Part shown: in pieces, positions 9,726 to 18,960 of the stretch
How the letters are laid out: each line of letters begins with the position of its first letter
Numbering within the stretch: the first letter of the stretch is position 1
Assembly (NCBI GenBank): GCA_003134995.1
Contig: PLDC01000019.1
Location: forward strand, 397,920-461,919
Direction: 5' to 3'
DNA from: Acidobacteriaceae bacterium
GTDB lineage: Bacteria; Acidobacteriota; Terriglobia; Terriglobales; Acidobacteriaceae
DNA length: 64,000 bases
Notes under the pieces: generated by a model
What the model was told of the DNA's origin: nothing
The model's input: the letters and a program-made list of their open reading frames with translations, nothing else
Databases searched by the model: none
Translations under genes and position numbers: made by a program

Positions 9726-11960
9726 CTATTTCGTGCTCGCGATGCTTCCTCGAATCACAACGATTGACGCCGCCGGCAGATCGTACGTGGTGTCTCTTCT
9801 GGCATTCAGGGTTGTGCGCCCGATGGGGCCGTCGGGGTCGGCATGGCCCAGGTTCGTAGGCACGATGGTACGTTCACCACTGTTCTCGGCGTGCGCCATA
9901 AAGCGCGTCTGCGGCGGATGCCATTGATACTGCGCGCTTCCGAAGGTTGAAATCTCGACTGATCCGAAAAACCAGTTCGCTTTTTCTTCGGAAGCGTTGA
10001 ATGCAATTCGAACCTTGTGAGCATTTTGCTGATCGCGATTCACTGCCATCACTGCGAACGTCCCGTCTGGACGCTTCACGGCGTAGGCGGTCACCAGGTT
10101 ATGGCCGGCTCCGTCTTCCACGTCGCTGTTCGCCGCAAACACCTGATGCTCGCCGCCACTTGGTTGTACCCACTCGAGGTTGATCAACTGCGCCACAAAA
10201 AACTGCGCCAGCGGCTGTTTGATTTGGTAATCGGCGTCGACCGTAAACATTCCAAATGTTCCCGGAGAGTTGTTGCAACCTGGTTCCATCTGCAGCGGCA
10301 GATAGTGGAAGAAGTAAACGGCGTTGCCGCCCGAGTTCAAGAACGATCCAATGTAATCGGCGAGCCAAATTCCCGCGAAAATATCCTGATAAGTTTCACT
10401 GGCGCCAGAGGAGAGATTTCCCTCGGTGATGAACAACGGCATATCGAGCGGAATTCCGTCCTCATGCCAGACCTGCACGATGTGGCTCACTAACTCCGGT
10501 TCGTCGTAGAGCACGCCCCACGGCGTTTTGCACGGATCGAACGGATAATGCTCGAACGAAAAAAATGACAGATCCTTCATGCGCCCATGCTGTTTCAAGT
10601 AATCGATGAACCGCGCCGTCCACGACACTTTTCCGTTCGCGTCCGGCCAGACTTCGATGTCTTTGTTCACTCCCTGAAACGATGGGCCGCCCAGTTTGAG
10701 CGCAGGGTCCACGCGATGAATTGCGGTCGCCCACTGCAGATACAGTGCGGCATAATCTTCGGGCAGCATGTACTGGCCGTCGGCTTCCTCACCCATCTCC
10801 ACGTACGAGATGGGATAGCCGCGCGTTTTCAGATAAGCAATTTCCGCCGCCGCGTTGTCGGGAGTGTCATACAGCATCGCGATCGGCACCATGGCAGGCA
10901 GGCCGCGGGTCACGCCACTGGTGAAGAATAGATCGAAGCCCATCTGCGCCTGTTTGGTCGACCCCAGGTCTGTCGCCTGATGCCAGGGATTGACCGATGA
11001 ACAGTATGTGGTGGTCTGTTCCTGATCCGGAGTGTGCCGCAGAATGTCGTGGAACGCGCCGTCTTTCGTGACGGTGCCGAGGTAAATTTCGCGAATGGCG
11101 TAGCCCACGCAGTTTCGCGGATCGGACTTTCTCTCACTTAATTTCGAATCAGTCGTGTCTTCCTTCACGCAGGTGTTCGACGATTCCGTCATCCAGATTC
11201 GCAGGAATCGCACTGGCATGGGACTCCTGCTCAGGCGAATCGTTTCCGTGCCGCCTTTACCTTCCGTGATCGCGCCCTGCGTAAACGTCTGCCAGACGCC
11301 GCGTGTGACTGCCTTGATCGGATCGTCGCCGGTCCAGTACTGCACCACGTACCGCCGGGCATAGGGGGCGGCCCACGCGATGCGGATGCTGTCGATCTGC
11401 TGCGCCTGCGCCAGGTCCATCACCACCCATTGCGGATGAAGTGCATCACTCTCGCCGGTGAAATGCTCGGTGAGATACGGATTGCTTTTCCAGAAAGTAT
11501 TCGTATCGCCATCGGTCAGGCGCGAAAACCCTACGTTGTCTGTGCCGTCGTTGCGCGTAAATCCGCGGCGCGGCAGCGCATAACCATAGGAATAGCGAAT
11601 CGTTTCCGTTGGAGTCCCCGATCCTGTGAAATATCCCTTGCCGTGGTCATCGCTGCCATGGCTCGCATTGTTTGTTTCGCTCCAGGTTCCTCGAGGATTC
11701 CAATGCCACGCCTCGACGGCGAGTTCCGTATTCTGACGATACGTTACGGGTTGCCAACCGGAGGCGAGCGTTTTCTCGAGCGTCGGCGGCTGCAAGTCTT
11801 TTTCGATGGCCTGCACTGCGATGCGGTCGACTCCCGCGCCTAAAGTTTCTTTCGGGATGAAATGATTCGTGGGATGCGAGGTGTCGACTGAGATGGTCTG
11901 AGTTGCGGCAGAGATTGTCAGTGCGAAGATTCCGACGAGAACAGCGGCCAGCTTTTTCAA
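9726..11960 (-). CDS. Secreted glycoside-hydrolase-like protein with discoidin domain
   Basis: About 744 residues starting from TTG 11960, chosen because a perfect GGAGG lies nine bases upstream and the product then starts with a clean signal peptide (MKKLAAVLVGIFALTISAA). Longer in-frame ATG starts at 12023 and 11999 lack a ribosome site. Residues about 150-270 resemble a discoidin (F5/8 type C) carbohydrate-binding domain. The following region resembles a clan-A glycosidase barrel: candidate acid/base glutamates are at 388-392 (EMGEEADGQ) and a candidate nucleophile is E513 (FITEGN). Exact family and substrate are not recognised; extracellular polysaccharide is likely. Confidence 0.72.
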   Translation of the reverse strand: MKKLAAVLVGIFALTISAATQTISVDTSHPTNHFIPKETLGAGVDRIAVQAIEKDLQPPTLEKTLASGWQPVTYRQNTELAVEAWHWNPRGTWSETNNASHGSDDHGKGYFTGSGTPTETIRYSYGYALPRRGFTRNDGTDNVGFSRLTDGDTNTFWKSNPYLTEHFTGESDALHPQWVVMDLAQAQQIDSIRIAWAAPYARRYVVQYWTGDDPIKAVTRGVWQTFTQGAITEGKGGTETIRLSRSPMPVRFLRIWMTESSNTCVKEDTTDSKLSERKSDPRNCVGYAIREIYLGTVTKDGAFHDILRHTPDQEQTTTYCSSVNPWHQATDLGSTKQAQMGFDLFFTSGVTRGLPAMVPIAMLYDTPDNAAAEIAYLKTRGYPISYVEMGEEADGQYMLPEDYAALYLQWATAIHRVDPALKLGGPSFQGVNKDIEVWPDANGKVSWTARFIDYLKQHGRMKDLSFFSFEHYPFDPCKTPWGVLYDEPELVSHIVQVWHEDGIPLDMPLFITEGNLSSGASETYQDIFAGIWLADYIGSFLNSGGNAVYFFHYLPLQMEPGCNNSPGTFGMFTVDADYQIKQPLAQFFVAQLINLEWVQPSGGEHQVFAANSDVEDGAGHNLVTAYAVKRPDGTFAVMAVNRDQQNAHKVRIAFNASEEKANWFFGSVEISTFGSAQYQWHPPQTRFMAHAENSGERTIVPTNLGHADPDGPIGRTTLNARRDTTYDLPAASIVVIRGSIASTK

Positions 11961-11969
11961 GGAAGCACA

Positions 11970-11974
11970 CCTCC
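11970..11974 (-). promoter_or_regulatory. Shine-Dalgarno deciding a TTG start
   Basis: Read on the reverse strand this is GGAGG, nine bases before TTG 11960. It supports the short signal-peptide form of the hydrolase over two upstream ATGs. Confidence 0.7.
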
Positions 11975-12096
11975 GGGGCCGGTAATTAAGTCCGGCCATT
12001 AAAACGATTGAATAAAGGAGCATACGAAAGAAAAGCTGAATGGGCGAGTAAGCGACCGCGGGGCGTTAACTGTTGCTGATCGTCGAGGAAAAATGA

Positions 12097-13125
12097 CTAC
12101 CGGCCTCGCACTTGGTGCACAAACTCAGGGAGCGACGCGTGGCCGAAAGGCGCTGGGGTCAGCGTCACCGCGAGCATCAGCAATGCAAGAACCGCCAGCC
12201 ACACGCGGCCACCCGAAACACGCGGCCACTCTGCAACTTGCGGATGCCGCAAGCTGCTGATCTGCAGAAGAATCGCCCACACCAACCATCCCATCCACAA
12301 GAAGTAGGCCATGGGCAGGAGAATCACAATCGTCAGCCGCGAGATCAGCTTGTGCGCCCGCGGGGAAATCGAATAAATTATGTGACCGCCATCCAACTGT
12401 CCGCCGGGCAACAAGTTGAGGGAGGTCGCGAACATTCCCACCCAGGCCGCGATCACCATTGGATGCAGCAGAACACGGTTCAACGGCAGGGCTGCCGGAC
12501 CGCGCAGCAGATGCATCGACGCCAGCAACCCGTGTGACCACTGAAAAATTAACGGATAGCCGAGGTCATACTCCGCCGATCCGAAGCCGGGATGTATGGG
12601 TTTCGACCAGCCGAGTGACACGATGAGTACGGCCAGCGCCACCACGAATCCCGCGATGGGACCTGCGATTCCGATATCGAACAGCGCTGTGCGTGAACGA
12701 ATTCGCGAGCGAATGAGAATGACCGCGCCCATTGTCCCGATCAGAGTCGGCATCGGAATGAAGAAGGGCAGCGTGGCGTAGACGCCATAGCGCCGGCAGT
12801 ATAAGTAATGTCCCATTTCATGGGCCATAAAGAACAGCATCAAGGTGGCCATGAAGGGCACGCCGCCCAGCAGTCGCGCCGGGTGCGAGAACATCCAGTT
12901 TGCCGGGAAATAGGGAACGGAATCATCGCCAATCGAGAGCGCCGGCTGGCCATGTTGAAAGTTGTATTGCATGCGCGCGCCCATCACCAGCGTAGTGAAA
13001 CAAGTCGCCAGCAGCAGCAGCGCATGCAGCCAGTACCGCTGCCGCGGCGCGCGCCGCACCGGAAGGGGTATGGGTCGCATGTATTCCATGGTGGAAGATG
13101 CTATTGGAGGCGTGGGTTCCGACAT
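12097..13125 (-). CDS. Site-2 protease-like membrane metalloprotease (M50)
   Basis: A 342-residue polytopic membrane protein. The zinc-binding HExxH motif is seen in FMAHEMGHYLYCRRYG and the second conserved element in LLPGGQLDGGHIIY, which supplies the third, aspartate ligand. About six hydrophobic segments surround them. M50 enzymes cut transmembrane substrates such as anti-sigma factors. No PDZ domain is present, so it resembles the plant EGY/cyanobacterial type. The start at 13125 has only a weak ribosome site; an in-frame ATG 12 codons later is possible. Confidence 0.85.
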   Translation of the reverse strand: MSEPTPPIASSTMEYMRPIPLPVRRAPRQRYWLHALLLLATCFTTLVMGARMQYNFQHGQPALSIGDDSVPYFPANWMFSHPARLLGGVPFMATLMLFFMAHEMGHYLYCRRYGVYATLPFFIPMPTLIGTMGAVILIRSRIRSRTALFDIGIAGPIAGFVVALAVLIVSLGWSKPIHPGFGSAEYDLGYPLIFQWSHGLLASMHLLRGPAALPLNRVLLHPMVIAAWVGMFATSLNLLPGGQLDGGHIIYSISPRAHKLISRLTIVILLPMAYFLWMGWLVWAILLQISSLRHPQVAEWPRVSGGRVWLAVLALLMLAVTLTPAPFGHASLPEFVHQVRGR

Positions 13126-13183
13126 GCGATTCTTGGCCCCGCGATTCCATCGAGGCCTTTCCTTTAGATGCTACTACGAGAAG

Positions 13184-13336
13184 CAGTACCTGGTACCGAG
13201 TACCTAGTACCGAGAAAAAAGAAGCAGGCCAGAGCCGGGAACAGAACGGAAATCAGAAACCAAATACAGGCTGGAGAAGTGAAGGCGGCAGTCAGAACGA
13301 GTCTTTCTCGGTACTAGGTACTGGGTACCAGGTACT
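13184..13336. repeat. 34-base inverted repeat flanking an 85-base spacer
   Basis: Arms at 13184-13217 and 13303-13336 are reverse complements with a single mismatch. Each arm is made of repeated GGTAC/TACC(G/T)AG words. The element lies between the M50 protease start and the HU stop, and could act as a hairpin behind HU on the reverse strand. Confidence 0.85.
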
Positions 13337-13340
13337 GCAG

Positions 13341-13610
13341 TCAGTCGATCGACTGCAATTCCTTGCCGGGCTTAAATCGCACGGCCTTGCCCGGAGGAAT
13401 CGAAACCTCGGCTCCGGTGCGCGGGTTACGTCCGATGCCGGTCTTGCGTGGACGCACGTTGAACACACCGAATCCCCGCAGTTCGATGCGATTGCCGCGG
13501 GCCAGCGCGTTCTTCATGCTTTCAAAGACGGTTTCCACCGCCAACTCGGCCTTGGTCTTGGTGATGCCGGTTCTGGCTACCACTTCGTTGATAATATCGA
13601 GCTTAATCAC
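13341..13610 (-). CDS. HU/IHF-family DNA-binding protein
   Basis: An 89-residue nucleoid protein. It starts MIKLDIINEVVARTG and has the signature of the DNA-gripping beta arms (GFGVFNVRPRKTGIGRNPRTG) and the IPPGKAVRFKPGKEL end. It bends DNA as a dimer. Length and sequence fit HU better than IHF, but the family cannot be split with certainty by eye. The stop lies four bases from the inverted repeat. Confidence 0.95.
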   Translation of the reverse strand: MIKLDIINEVVARTGITKTKAELAVETVFESMKNALARGNRIELRGFGVFNVRPRKTGIGRNPRTGAEVSIPPGKAVRFKPGKELQSID

Positions 13611-13707
13611 GAACGGCTCCCGGATGCGGTGTCAGAGTCATCCTCAAGTGATTGATGCTATGGGAGATAACGGAGATTGTCAACGGGAGCATCAGTATCG
13701 TAAACCA

Positions 13708-13805
13708 TTGAGCGATTGCGCGGTGGGGTGATTGAGTGATTAAAAAGGTCTGAAAGATGATCCGGGTTTTCAATCACTCAATGACTCAATCGCTCAATGA
13801 CTCAA
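13708..13805. repeat. CTCAATGA word-repeat palindrome reaching into the hfq stop
   Basis: The left part (13708-13747, with GATTGAGTGATT) is complementary to the right part (13771-13805), which is a run of CTCAATGA/CTCAATCG words. The last word contributes the reverse-strand TGA stop of the Hfq gene at 13802-13804. It is the same architecture as other palindromes in the window but with unrelated sequence. Confidence 0.6.
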
Positions 13806-14260
13806 TTCTTCTCGTCTTCCTTGAACATGTACTTGATGGCGGGCTTGTAGATCATCAGGTTCGGTCCACCATCTTCGCGGATCACCTTGATGCAGGTTTT
13901 GTCGTACCACTCGATCACGCCATGTATTTCCTCGCCGTCACGCAGCACGATCACCATCGGCGTCTTCGACTGCATCTGTTTCTGGTAATAAAAGTTCTCG
14001 GCATTGGTTTGTTCCGGCGGCGCTGCCTTGCGCGCACCCGCTGAACCCATCCCTCTATCGCCGCGCTCGCTGCGTTCAAACTTGCGCTCTCCGCCGCCAC
14101 GTTCGCGGTCGTGCCTTTCTGGCCGCCGTTCCGGCGCTTGCATCTGATTGGAGTTGTGGTTCCCGTGGTTGTGATCCGGGCGCGGCAGCGCCGGACGAAT
14201 CAACTTACGGTTGGCAAAATTCTCTTCGTCCCCTTGCGAATGGGCCGAGGTCGAATCCAT
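13802..14260 (-). CDS. hfq: Hfq-like RNA chaperone with long N-terminal tail
   Basis: About 152 residues from ATG 14260, preferred because AAGGA lies five bases upstream; ATG 14272 and GTG 14288-14290 are alternatives. The last 60 residues are an Sm-fold Hfq domain: Sm1 [19 protein letters not shown] and an Sm2-like YKPAIKYMF. In E. coli Hfq the Sm2 motif is YKHA, so the usual histidine is proline here. The first 90 residues are a disordered tail rich in Arg, Glu, Gly, His and Pro ([22 protein letters not shown]). Hfq helps small RNAs pair with mRNAs; the tail may add RNA contacts (inference). Confidence 0.8.
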   Translation of the reverse strand: MDSTSAHSQGDEENFANRKLIRPALPRPDHNHGNHNSNQMQAPERRPERHDRERGGGERKFERSERGDRGMGSAGARKAAPPEQTNAENFYYQKQMQSKTPMVIVLRDGEEIHGVIEWYDKTCIKVIREDGGPNLMIYKPAIKYMFKEDEKN

Positions 14261-14583
14261 TGTTTCCTTCATAGTGGCGGTACCCCACACGCTTTCCCGC
14301 AGACTGATTTGTTAGAGGGCCCAGAAAAATGTTTCTTGAGAAGGCGTGAAATTTCACCTAACGTAACACAGGATTCGCCCCGTGACAATGCCGCCGAAGT
14401 GCCATCACCCACAGTATGCCAATTCTTGCATACTCCCTAGAAAACCGATTTGCTGAATGCTGACGGATTCCGCGTGCCTGTGATGCAGATCACAATGAGC
14501 GGTGACCAAGATCGCATTTCTCGTCTTGCAACGGTGATATATCTTGTCCTCTAGTCTGGGCCCGTCTCCACGTTGAGGTGCTT
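14261..14583. other. Intergenic region between divergent hfq and MFS genes
   Basis: 323 bases without a gene. It must hold the promoters of both divergent genes. The only element I can support is the CRP-type dyad at 14479-14494. No clear sigma-70 boxes were assigned. Confidence 0.6.
14479..14494. promoter_or_regulatory. CRP/FNR-family binding site
   Basis: The sequence TGTGATGCAGATCACA is a perfect dyad and matches the CRP consensus TGTGA-N6-TCACA. It lies about 90 bases before the MFS start, a normal activator position. This suggests control of the transporter by a cAMP- or redox-responsive CRP-family regulator; the regulator is not in this window. Confidence 0.7.
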
Positions 14584-15981
14584 ATGCCCGAACAGCAACA
14601 GATATCCAAAGATGCAAAGATGGCCATGATTTCCCAGTTTCTGGGATTCATGCTTGATGCCTACGATATGGCGCTGGTGCTGATCATGGCGCCCATCCTA
14701 ATCAAAGTTTTCATCTCACCCAAAGGCAGTGCCGCCTGGCAGTACATCGTTATCGTCTTCACCTATTCGATCACGATGGCATCCAGGCCGATCGGTTCGG
14801 CGATCTTCGGACGCTATGCCGATAAGATCGGACGGCAATTCCTCCTGGTCTTCACGATCGGTGGAGTTGGCCTGATGTCGCTGCTCGGAGGCTTCCTGCC
14901 CACCTATGCGCAGATCGGCGTGTGGTCGTATGTCGTCTTCTGCACCCTCCGATTGTTCATGGGAATCTTCTTCGGCGGCGAATATGCCGTGGGCCACACC
15001 TTTGCCATCGAATATGCTCCGCAGAAAAAGCGTGGAATGATTGGCGGCTTCATCCAGTCCGGGTTCCCCCTCGGCTATGTCTTCGGATCGCTCGTCTTCG
15101 CCCTTGTTTCCTATTTAACGACCAAAGAAACCATGGTTGCCTATGGCTGGCGAATCGTTTTCATGAGTGGCGTCATCCCCGTGTTCCTGGCGCTTTATAT
15201 TCGCAAGAATCTCCACGAGTCGCCGGAATTCGTAAAGACCAAGGCGCTCGGTAAGATCGAAAAATCGCCTTTCCTGAGCCTTTTCAAACCGCCTCAGCTC
15301 TTTGATTTCCTGCAGGTCTTCTTCTTCATGACCGGCCTGTTTCTCACCGATTATTCAGTCTACGGTTTCCTGCCCAACATTCTGACCTTGAAAGGCCGTG
15401 GCTTCGACACCACAACTTACAGTCTGATCTACGGCCTCGCTTTGTTTATGGCGTTCCTTGGCTACAACTTCTACGGCTGGCTGTCGGATAAAACCGGCAG
15501 AAAGATTCTGACGCAGTGGTATTGCGGATTTCTGGTGTTGTTCGGAATTCCAGTGTTCTACGTTCTCTATCATGCCGCAATCGCGCACAACCTCGGGATG
15601 GCGATACTGGGCTGCGTGATGGCTGCCATGCTCAAACTAGCGTGGGGAGTGGTTCCGGCCTATCTCTGCGAACGCTTCCCAACCAGACGGCGCGCCGCCG
15701 GCGTGGGCTTCGGTTATTCCTCCGGCGCGCTTCTCGGCGCATGGTTCAGCGTTTACGTGTGGTGGGCTCACAAGATTCCATTTATTTCAGCGATCGAGAA
15801 GCAGGATATGTGGTTATCGCCAGCCGTGATACTGACCATCGGCGCGGCCATGACCTTCATCAGCTTGTTGTACTCACCCGAAACAAAGAATCTCCAACTG
15901 GACGAAGTGGGAGAAAAAGAGCGCGCCTTCGAGGCCGCTCAGGCAGAGACGGAGAGAGTCGCGCTCGCAAAAGCGAGCTAG
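14584..15981 (+). CDS. MFS transporter, metabolite:H+ symporter type
   Basis: About 465 residues with roughly twelve hydrophobic segments. The loop 2-3 motif is seen in GRYADKIGRQFLL, and FMGIFFGGEYAVGHTF is typical of the sugar/acid symporter group that includes sialic acid and organic acid carriers. ATG 14584 is chosen because GAGGTG sits five bases upstream; the in-frame GTG at 14578 is part of that site. The C-terminal tail is charged (EVGEKERAFEAAQAE). The substrate is unknown; the neighbouring Rieske oxygenase hints at an aromatic or organic acid. Confidence 0.85.
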   Translation: MPEQQQISKDAKMAMISQFLGFMLDAYDMALVLIMAPILIKVFISPKGSAAWQYIVIVFTYSITMASRPIGSAIFGRYADKIGRQFLLVFTIGGVGLMSLLGGFLPTYAQIGVWSYVVFCTLRLFMGIFFGGEYAVGHTFAIEYAPQKKRGMIGGFIQSGFPLGYVFGSLVFALVSYLTTKETMVAYGWRIVFMSGVIPVFLALYIRKNLHESPEFVKTKALGKIEKSPFLSLFKPPQLFDFLQVFFFMTGLFLTDYSVYGFLPNILTLKGRGFDTTTYSLIYGLALFMAFLGYNFYGWLSDKTGRKILTQWYCGFLVLFGIPVFYVLYHAAIAHNLGMAILGCVMAAMLKLAWGVVPAYLCERFPTRRRAAGVGFGYSSGALLGAWFSVYVWWAHKIPFISAIEKQDMWLSPAVILTIGAAMTFISLLYSPETKNLQLDEVGEKERAFEAAQAETERVALAKAS

Positions 15982-16040
15982 CGAACGCAGGGCGGTCGGC
16001 TCAGCATTGCATCCGAGCTGTCGGAGCGCGGATGCCTCCG

Positions 16041-17270
16041 TTAACTTGTGTTCGACAAGTCCACGCCCTTGCGCTCGCGGCCGACGCCTGTGACCACCGC
16101 GACCAATGTGGCAACGATCAAAAGTGTCCAGGCCAGGACGGGCGAAAATAATCCACCGTAGCGTTGCTCGGCGATTTTGGCCTGCAAAACGCCGTTGCGC
16201 GATGAAAGCAGGTTTCCGATTTGGTAGGCGAACCCGGGAAACGTTCCCCGTACTGCGGGCGGTGAAAGTTCATTCAAGTGTGCGGGCACAACTCCCCACG
16301 CGCCCTGCACCATGAATTGCATCAGAAACCCGCCCAAAGCGAGCATGGGCACGGTGTGCGAGTACGCCCACAGCGGTATGATTGGGATCGATAACAATGC
16401 GGCGATCACAATCGCCTTGCGGCGGCCGATCTTTTCCGACCACGTTCCGAAAATAATTCCTCCCAGCAGCGCGCCTATGTTGGCCATGACTGTGATGAAC
16501 ATGACCGTGCGAGGGGCAAATTGGAGTTGCTTGGTGAGGAAGGTCGGATATAAGTCCTGGCTCCCATGGCTAAATGAGTTAAACGTAAACATCAGCACAA
16601 CCAGAAATACGAATGTCCCAAGATATGTCAGGATGTCCTTGCCCAGCCGGGACTCTGCTTTTCTCGATGCCTGCCCTTGCACCCAGGCAGGTGATTCCTC
16701 CACTTTGGTGCGAATGTAGATCACCAGAAATGCCGGCAGAGCGCCGATTACGAACATCCCGCGCCAGCCGACGTAATTGAACACAGTTCCAAAGACTAGA
16801 GCCGCCATTAAATAGCCAACCGCGTAGCCTTCCTGCAACAGCCCGGAGAAAAATCCGCGGCCCTCCGCAGGCAGCGTTTCGAACGCCAGTGCCGCGCCCA
16901 CGCCCCACTCGCCGCCCATCGCGATTCCGAACAACGCTCGCGTAATCAGGAATACTTTCAAAGAAGGGGCAAAGGCCGACGACAGTTCAAACACTGAGTA
17001 GGCGATGATATCGAGCATCAGCGTCGGGCGCCGGCCGAAGCGGTCGGCCATCATTCCAAAAAGAAATGCGCCGAGCGGACGAAAAACCAAGGTGAGAAAG
17101 ATCGCCTCAGCGACGGCAGAAACCTTCGCCTGGAACTGAGTCGCGATCGCGCTTACGCAAAAGGTCAGAATGAAGAAATCAAAAGCATCCAGCGACCAGC
17201 CCAGAAAACATGCGATAAAAGTATTTCGCTGCACCCGCGTAAGCCGTCGAAAATGGCCGATGAATTCCAT
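16041..17270 (-). CDS. MFS transporter, carboxylate/aromatic acid type
   Basis: A 409-residue, twelve-segment carrier. Motif A appears as GMMADRFGRRPTLM and the segment GIAMGGEWGVGAALAFE matches the lactate/aromatic acid:H+ symporter group. GGAGG lies eight bases before the ATG. It converges with the other MFS gene and diverges from the Rieske oxygenase, with about 100 bases between start codons. The two carriers are related but clearly different in sequence, so this is not a recent duplication. Confidence 0.87.
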   Translation of the reverse strand: MEFIGHFRRLTRVQRNTFIACFLGWSLDAFDFFILTFCVSAIATQFQAKVSAVAEAIFLTLVFRPLGAFLFGMMADRFGRRPTLMLDIIAYSVFELSSAFAPSLKVFLITRALFGIAMGGEWGVGAALAFETLPAEGRGFFSGLLQEGYAVGYLMAALVFGTVFNYVGWRGMFVIGALPAFLVIYIRTKVEESPAWVQGQASRKAESRLGKDILTYLGTFVFLVVLMFTFNSFSHGSQDLYPTFLTKQLQFAPRTVMFITVMANIGALLGGIIFGTWSEKIGRRKAIVIAALLSIPIIPLWAYSHTVPMLALGGFLMQFMVQGAWGVVPAHLNELSPPAVRGTFPGFAYQIGNLLSSRNGVLQAKIAEQRYGGLFSPVLAWTLLIVATLVAVVTGVGRERKGVDLSNTS

Positions 17271-17373
17271 TGAGGTTCCCTCCGCCTAATTCAGAGGCGC
17301 GGAAAATGTCCTGCGAATGCTAGCATAGGTTTTTCATTCAACGACAGAAAATCGACAATCAGCAATTTCCGCC

Positions 17374-18525
17374 ATGCCCGAACTCGACTCTCCTCAACGT
17401 CAGGCGCCCGATTCGCTCATGCTCACCGGCTTCTGGTACCGAGCCCTGCCTGCCGACCGCGTGCATCGCAACCAGCTCCACCAAGCCATGCTGCTGGAGA
17501 TTCCGCTCGTAGTCGGGCGCGACCGCGCGGGCCGTCCCTTCGCCTTGCGCGACGCCTGTCCCCACCGCGGCATGCCGCTCCACTGTGGCAACTTCGACGG
17601 AGAAAACGTCGAGTGTTCCTATCATGGCTGGCAGTTCGACGCCCATAACGGCCAGTGCGAGCTAATCCCCTCACTCACCGCCGATCAGAATTTGAAAGTG
17701 GATCGCATCTACGCCGGCAGTTACCCCTGCGAAGAGCAGGATGGTTTTATCTGGGTTTACATCCCGGACCCCGGCCCTCCAGGCGCGGGATTCAGCGCAA
17801 GAGAAGAAGCGCCCGATCCGGCGCCGCAAATTGAGAAGTCTGGGTCATTGGGAGGTGTGCCGGAAGGGGCGCCGAAAAAAGATAAATACAAACTCGCCTA
17901 CCTCACCGCCGATATGCCCGTCAGCATCGATCACGGCATCATTGGCCTCATGGATCCCGCCCACGGGCCGTTCGTCCATCAGGCGTGGTGGTGGCGCAGC
18001 AGGCATAGCATTCACGAGAAGAAAAAAAACTTCGAGCCGATTCCTAACGGCTTCCGGATGAGCGCGCACACGCCCAGCTCAAACTCCGCGCCCTACAGGC
18101 TTTTGCGCCTCTACGCCGATGCCGACTCCATCACCACCACCATCGATTTTGTTCTGCCGAACATGCGCAGCGAAATCATCCGGGCGGGGAAGTATTGGTT
18201 CTCGAGCCTCACCACCGTTACTCCCATCACCCGCAACCGATGTCGTATCGACGTAGTTGCCGCCTGGAATATCTTTCACTGGATGCCCTTCGGCCCCGAA
18301 CTGCTGAAATTGGTCTTCGCCAAGTTCGTCGAACAAGACCGCCGTACCATGGAACTGCAAGCCGAAGGCTTGAAGCATAATCCGCATCTCATGCTGATCG
18401 ATGACGCAGACCGTCCAGCAAAATGGTATTTCCAGTTGAAGGCAGCACACCTGGAAGCGAAGCGCCTGGGTAGAGAGATGAAGCATCCGATGGCGGGGCC
18501 GGTTACGCTGAGGTGGAGAAGTTAA
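17374..18525 (+). CDS. Rieske non-heme iron oxygenase
   Basis: A 383-residue oxygenase of the vanillate O-demethylase/pheophorbide oxygenase type. The Rieske [2Fe-2S] ligands are C62/H64 (CPHRG) and C81/H84 (CSYHGW). The mononuclear iron site follows in DHGIIGLMDPAHGPFVH, with H197 and H202 as probable ligands; the third, an aspartate, lies further on. Such enzymes hydroxylate or demethylate ring compounds and need a separate reductase; none is encoded nearby. The divergent MFS gene may import the substrate (inference). Confidence 0.88.
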   Translation: MPELDSPQRQAPDSLMLTGFWYRALPADRVHRNQLHQAMLLEIPLVVGRDRAGRPFALRDACPHRGMPLHCGNFDGENVECSYHGWQFDAHNGQCELIPSLTADQNLKVDRIYAGSYPCEEQDGFIWVYIPDPGPPGAGFSAREEAPDPAPQIEKSGSLGGVPEGAPKKDKYKLAYLTADMPVSIDHGIIGLMDPAHGPFVHQAWWWRSRHSIHEKKKNFEPIPNGFRMSAHTPSSNSAPYRLLRLYADADSITTTIDFVLPNMRSEIIRAGKYWFSSLTTVTPITRNRCRIDVVAAWNIFHWMPFGPELLKLVFAKFVEQDRRTMELQAEGLKHNPHLMLIDDADRPAKWYFQLKAAHLEAKRLGREMKHPMAGPVTLRWRS

Positions 18526-18575
18526 GGATCTTGCCAATTCGCCGACGTGGTGCCAAGATTCTGAACGAGTCACAA

Positions 18576-18956
18576 TCACCAAATCAACTTCAATCCCTTA
18601 TAGAGGCTGAATTTATTGTCGGATGTGACCACTGGAATATTCTCCCAAAATGCCTGAGCGATAATTTGCCGGTCAAAGGGATCGCGATGGTACGCGGGCA
18701 GTTGGAACAAACGAAAAGCATGGTCAGCGGTAAAGGGCAGGATGCGAATATCCATATCTTGGATGGCCTTGCGCGCATCATCAGCCGAAATACTTAGCTT
18801 GCCCAAAGTCGTCTTGATGGCGATTTCCGTAAGAGAAACAGAACTCAGTTCGCGAACGTTTTCTGGATTCTTCAAAATCGTAGCCGCGTTCGTAGTAAGA
18901 CGCCGGGGCGCCTCGACGGCAAAAATGAAAACAGCTGTATCGAGGAGCACACGCAA
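18576..18956 (-). CDS. vapC: VapC-type PIN-domain toxin
   Basis: About 126 residues, probably a ribonuclease toxin. The PIN acidic residues are seen in VLLDT at the start, LTEIAIK, DPFDRQIIAQA and VVTSD. I start it at TTG 18956, just after the antitoxin stop, because the protein then starts MRVLLDTAVF as PIN proteins do; the longer ATG at 18995 lies inside the antitoxin gene. It is coupled to the antitoxin with only a few bases between the two reading frames. Confidence 0.85.
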   Translation of the reverse strand: MRVLLDTAVFIFAVEAPRRLTTNAATILKNPENVRELSSVSLTEIAIKTTLGKLSISADDARKAIQDMDIRILPFTADHAFRLFQLPAYHRDPFDRQIIAQAFWENIPVVTSDNKFSLYKGLKLIW

Positions 18957-18960
18957 CTCA

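Noticed and set aside
14584-17270. The two MFS genes as a recent inverted duplication
   Set aside because: Their proteins share only family motifs and the DNA is not alike, so they are separate members.
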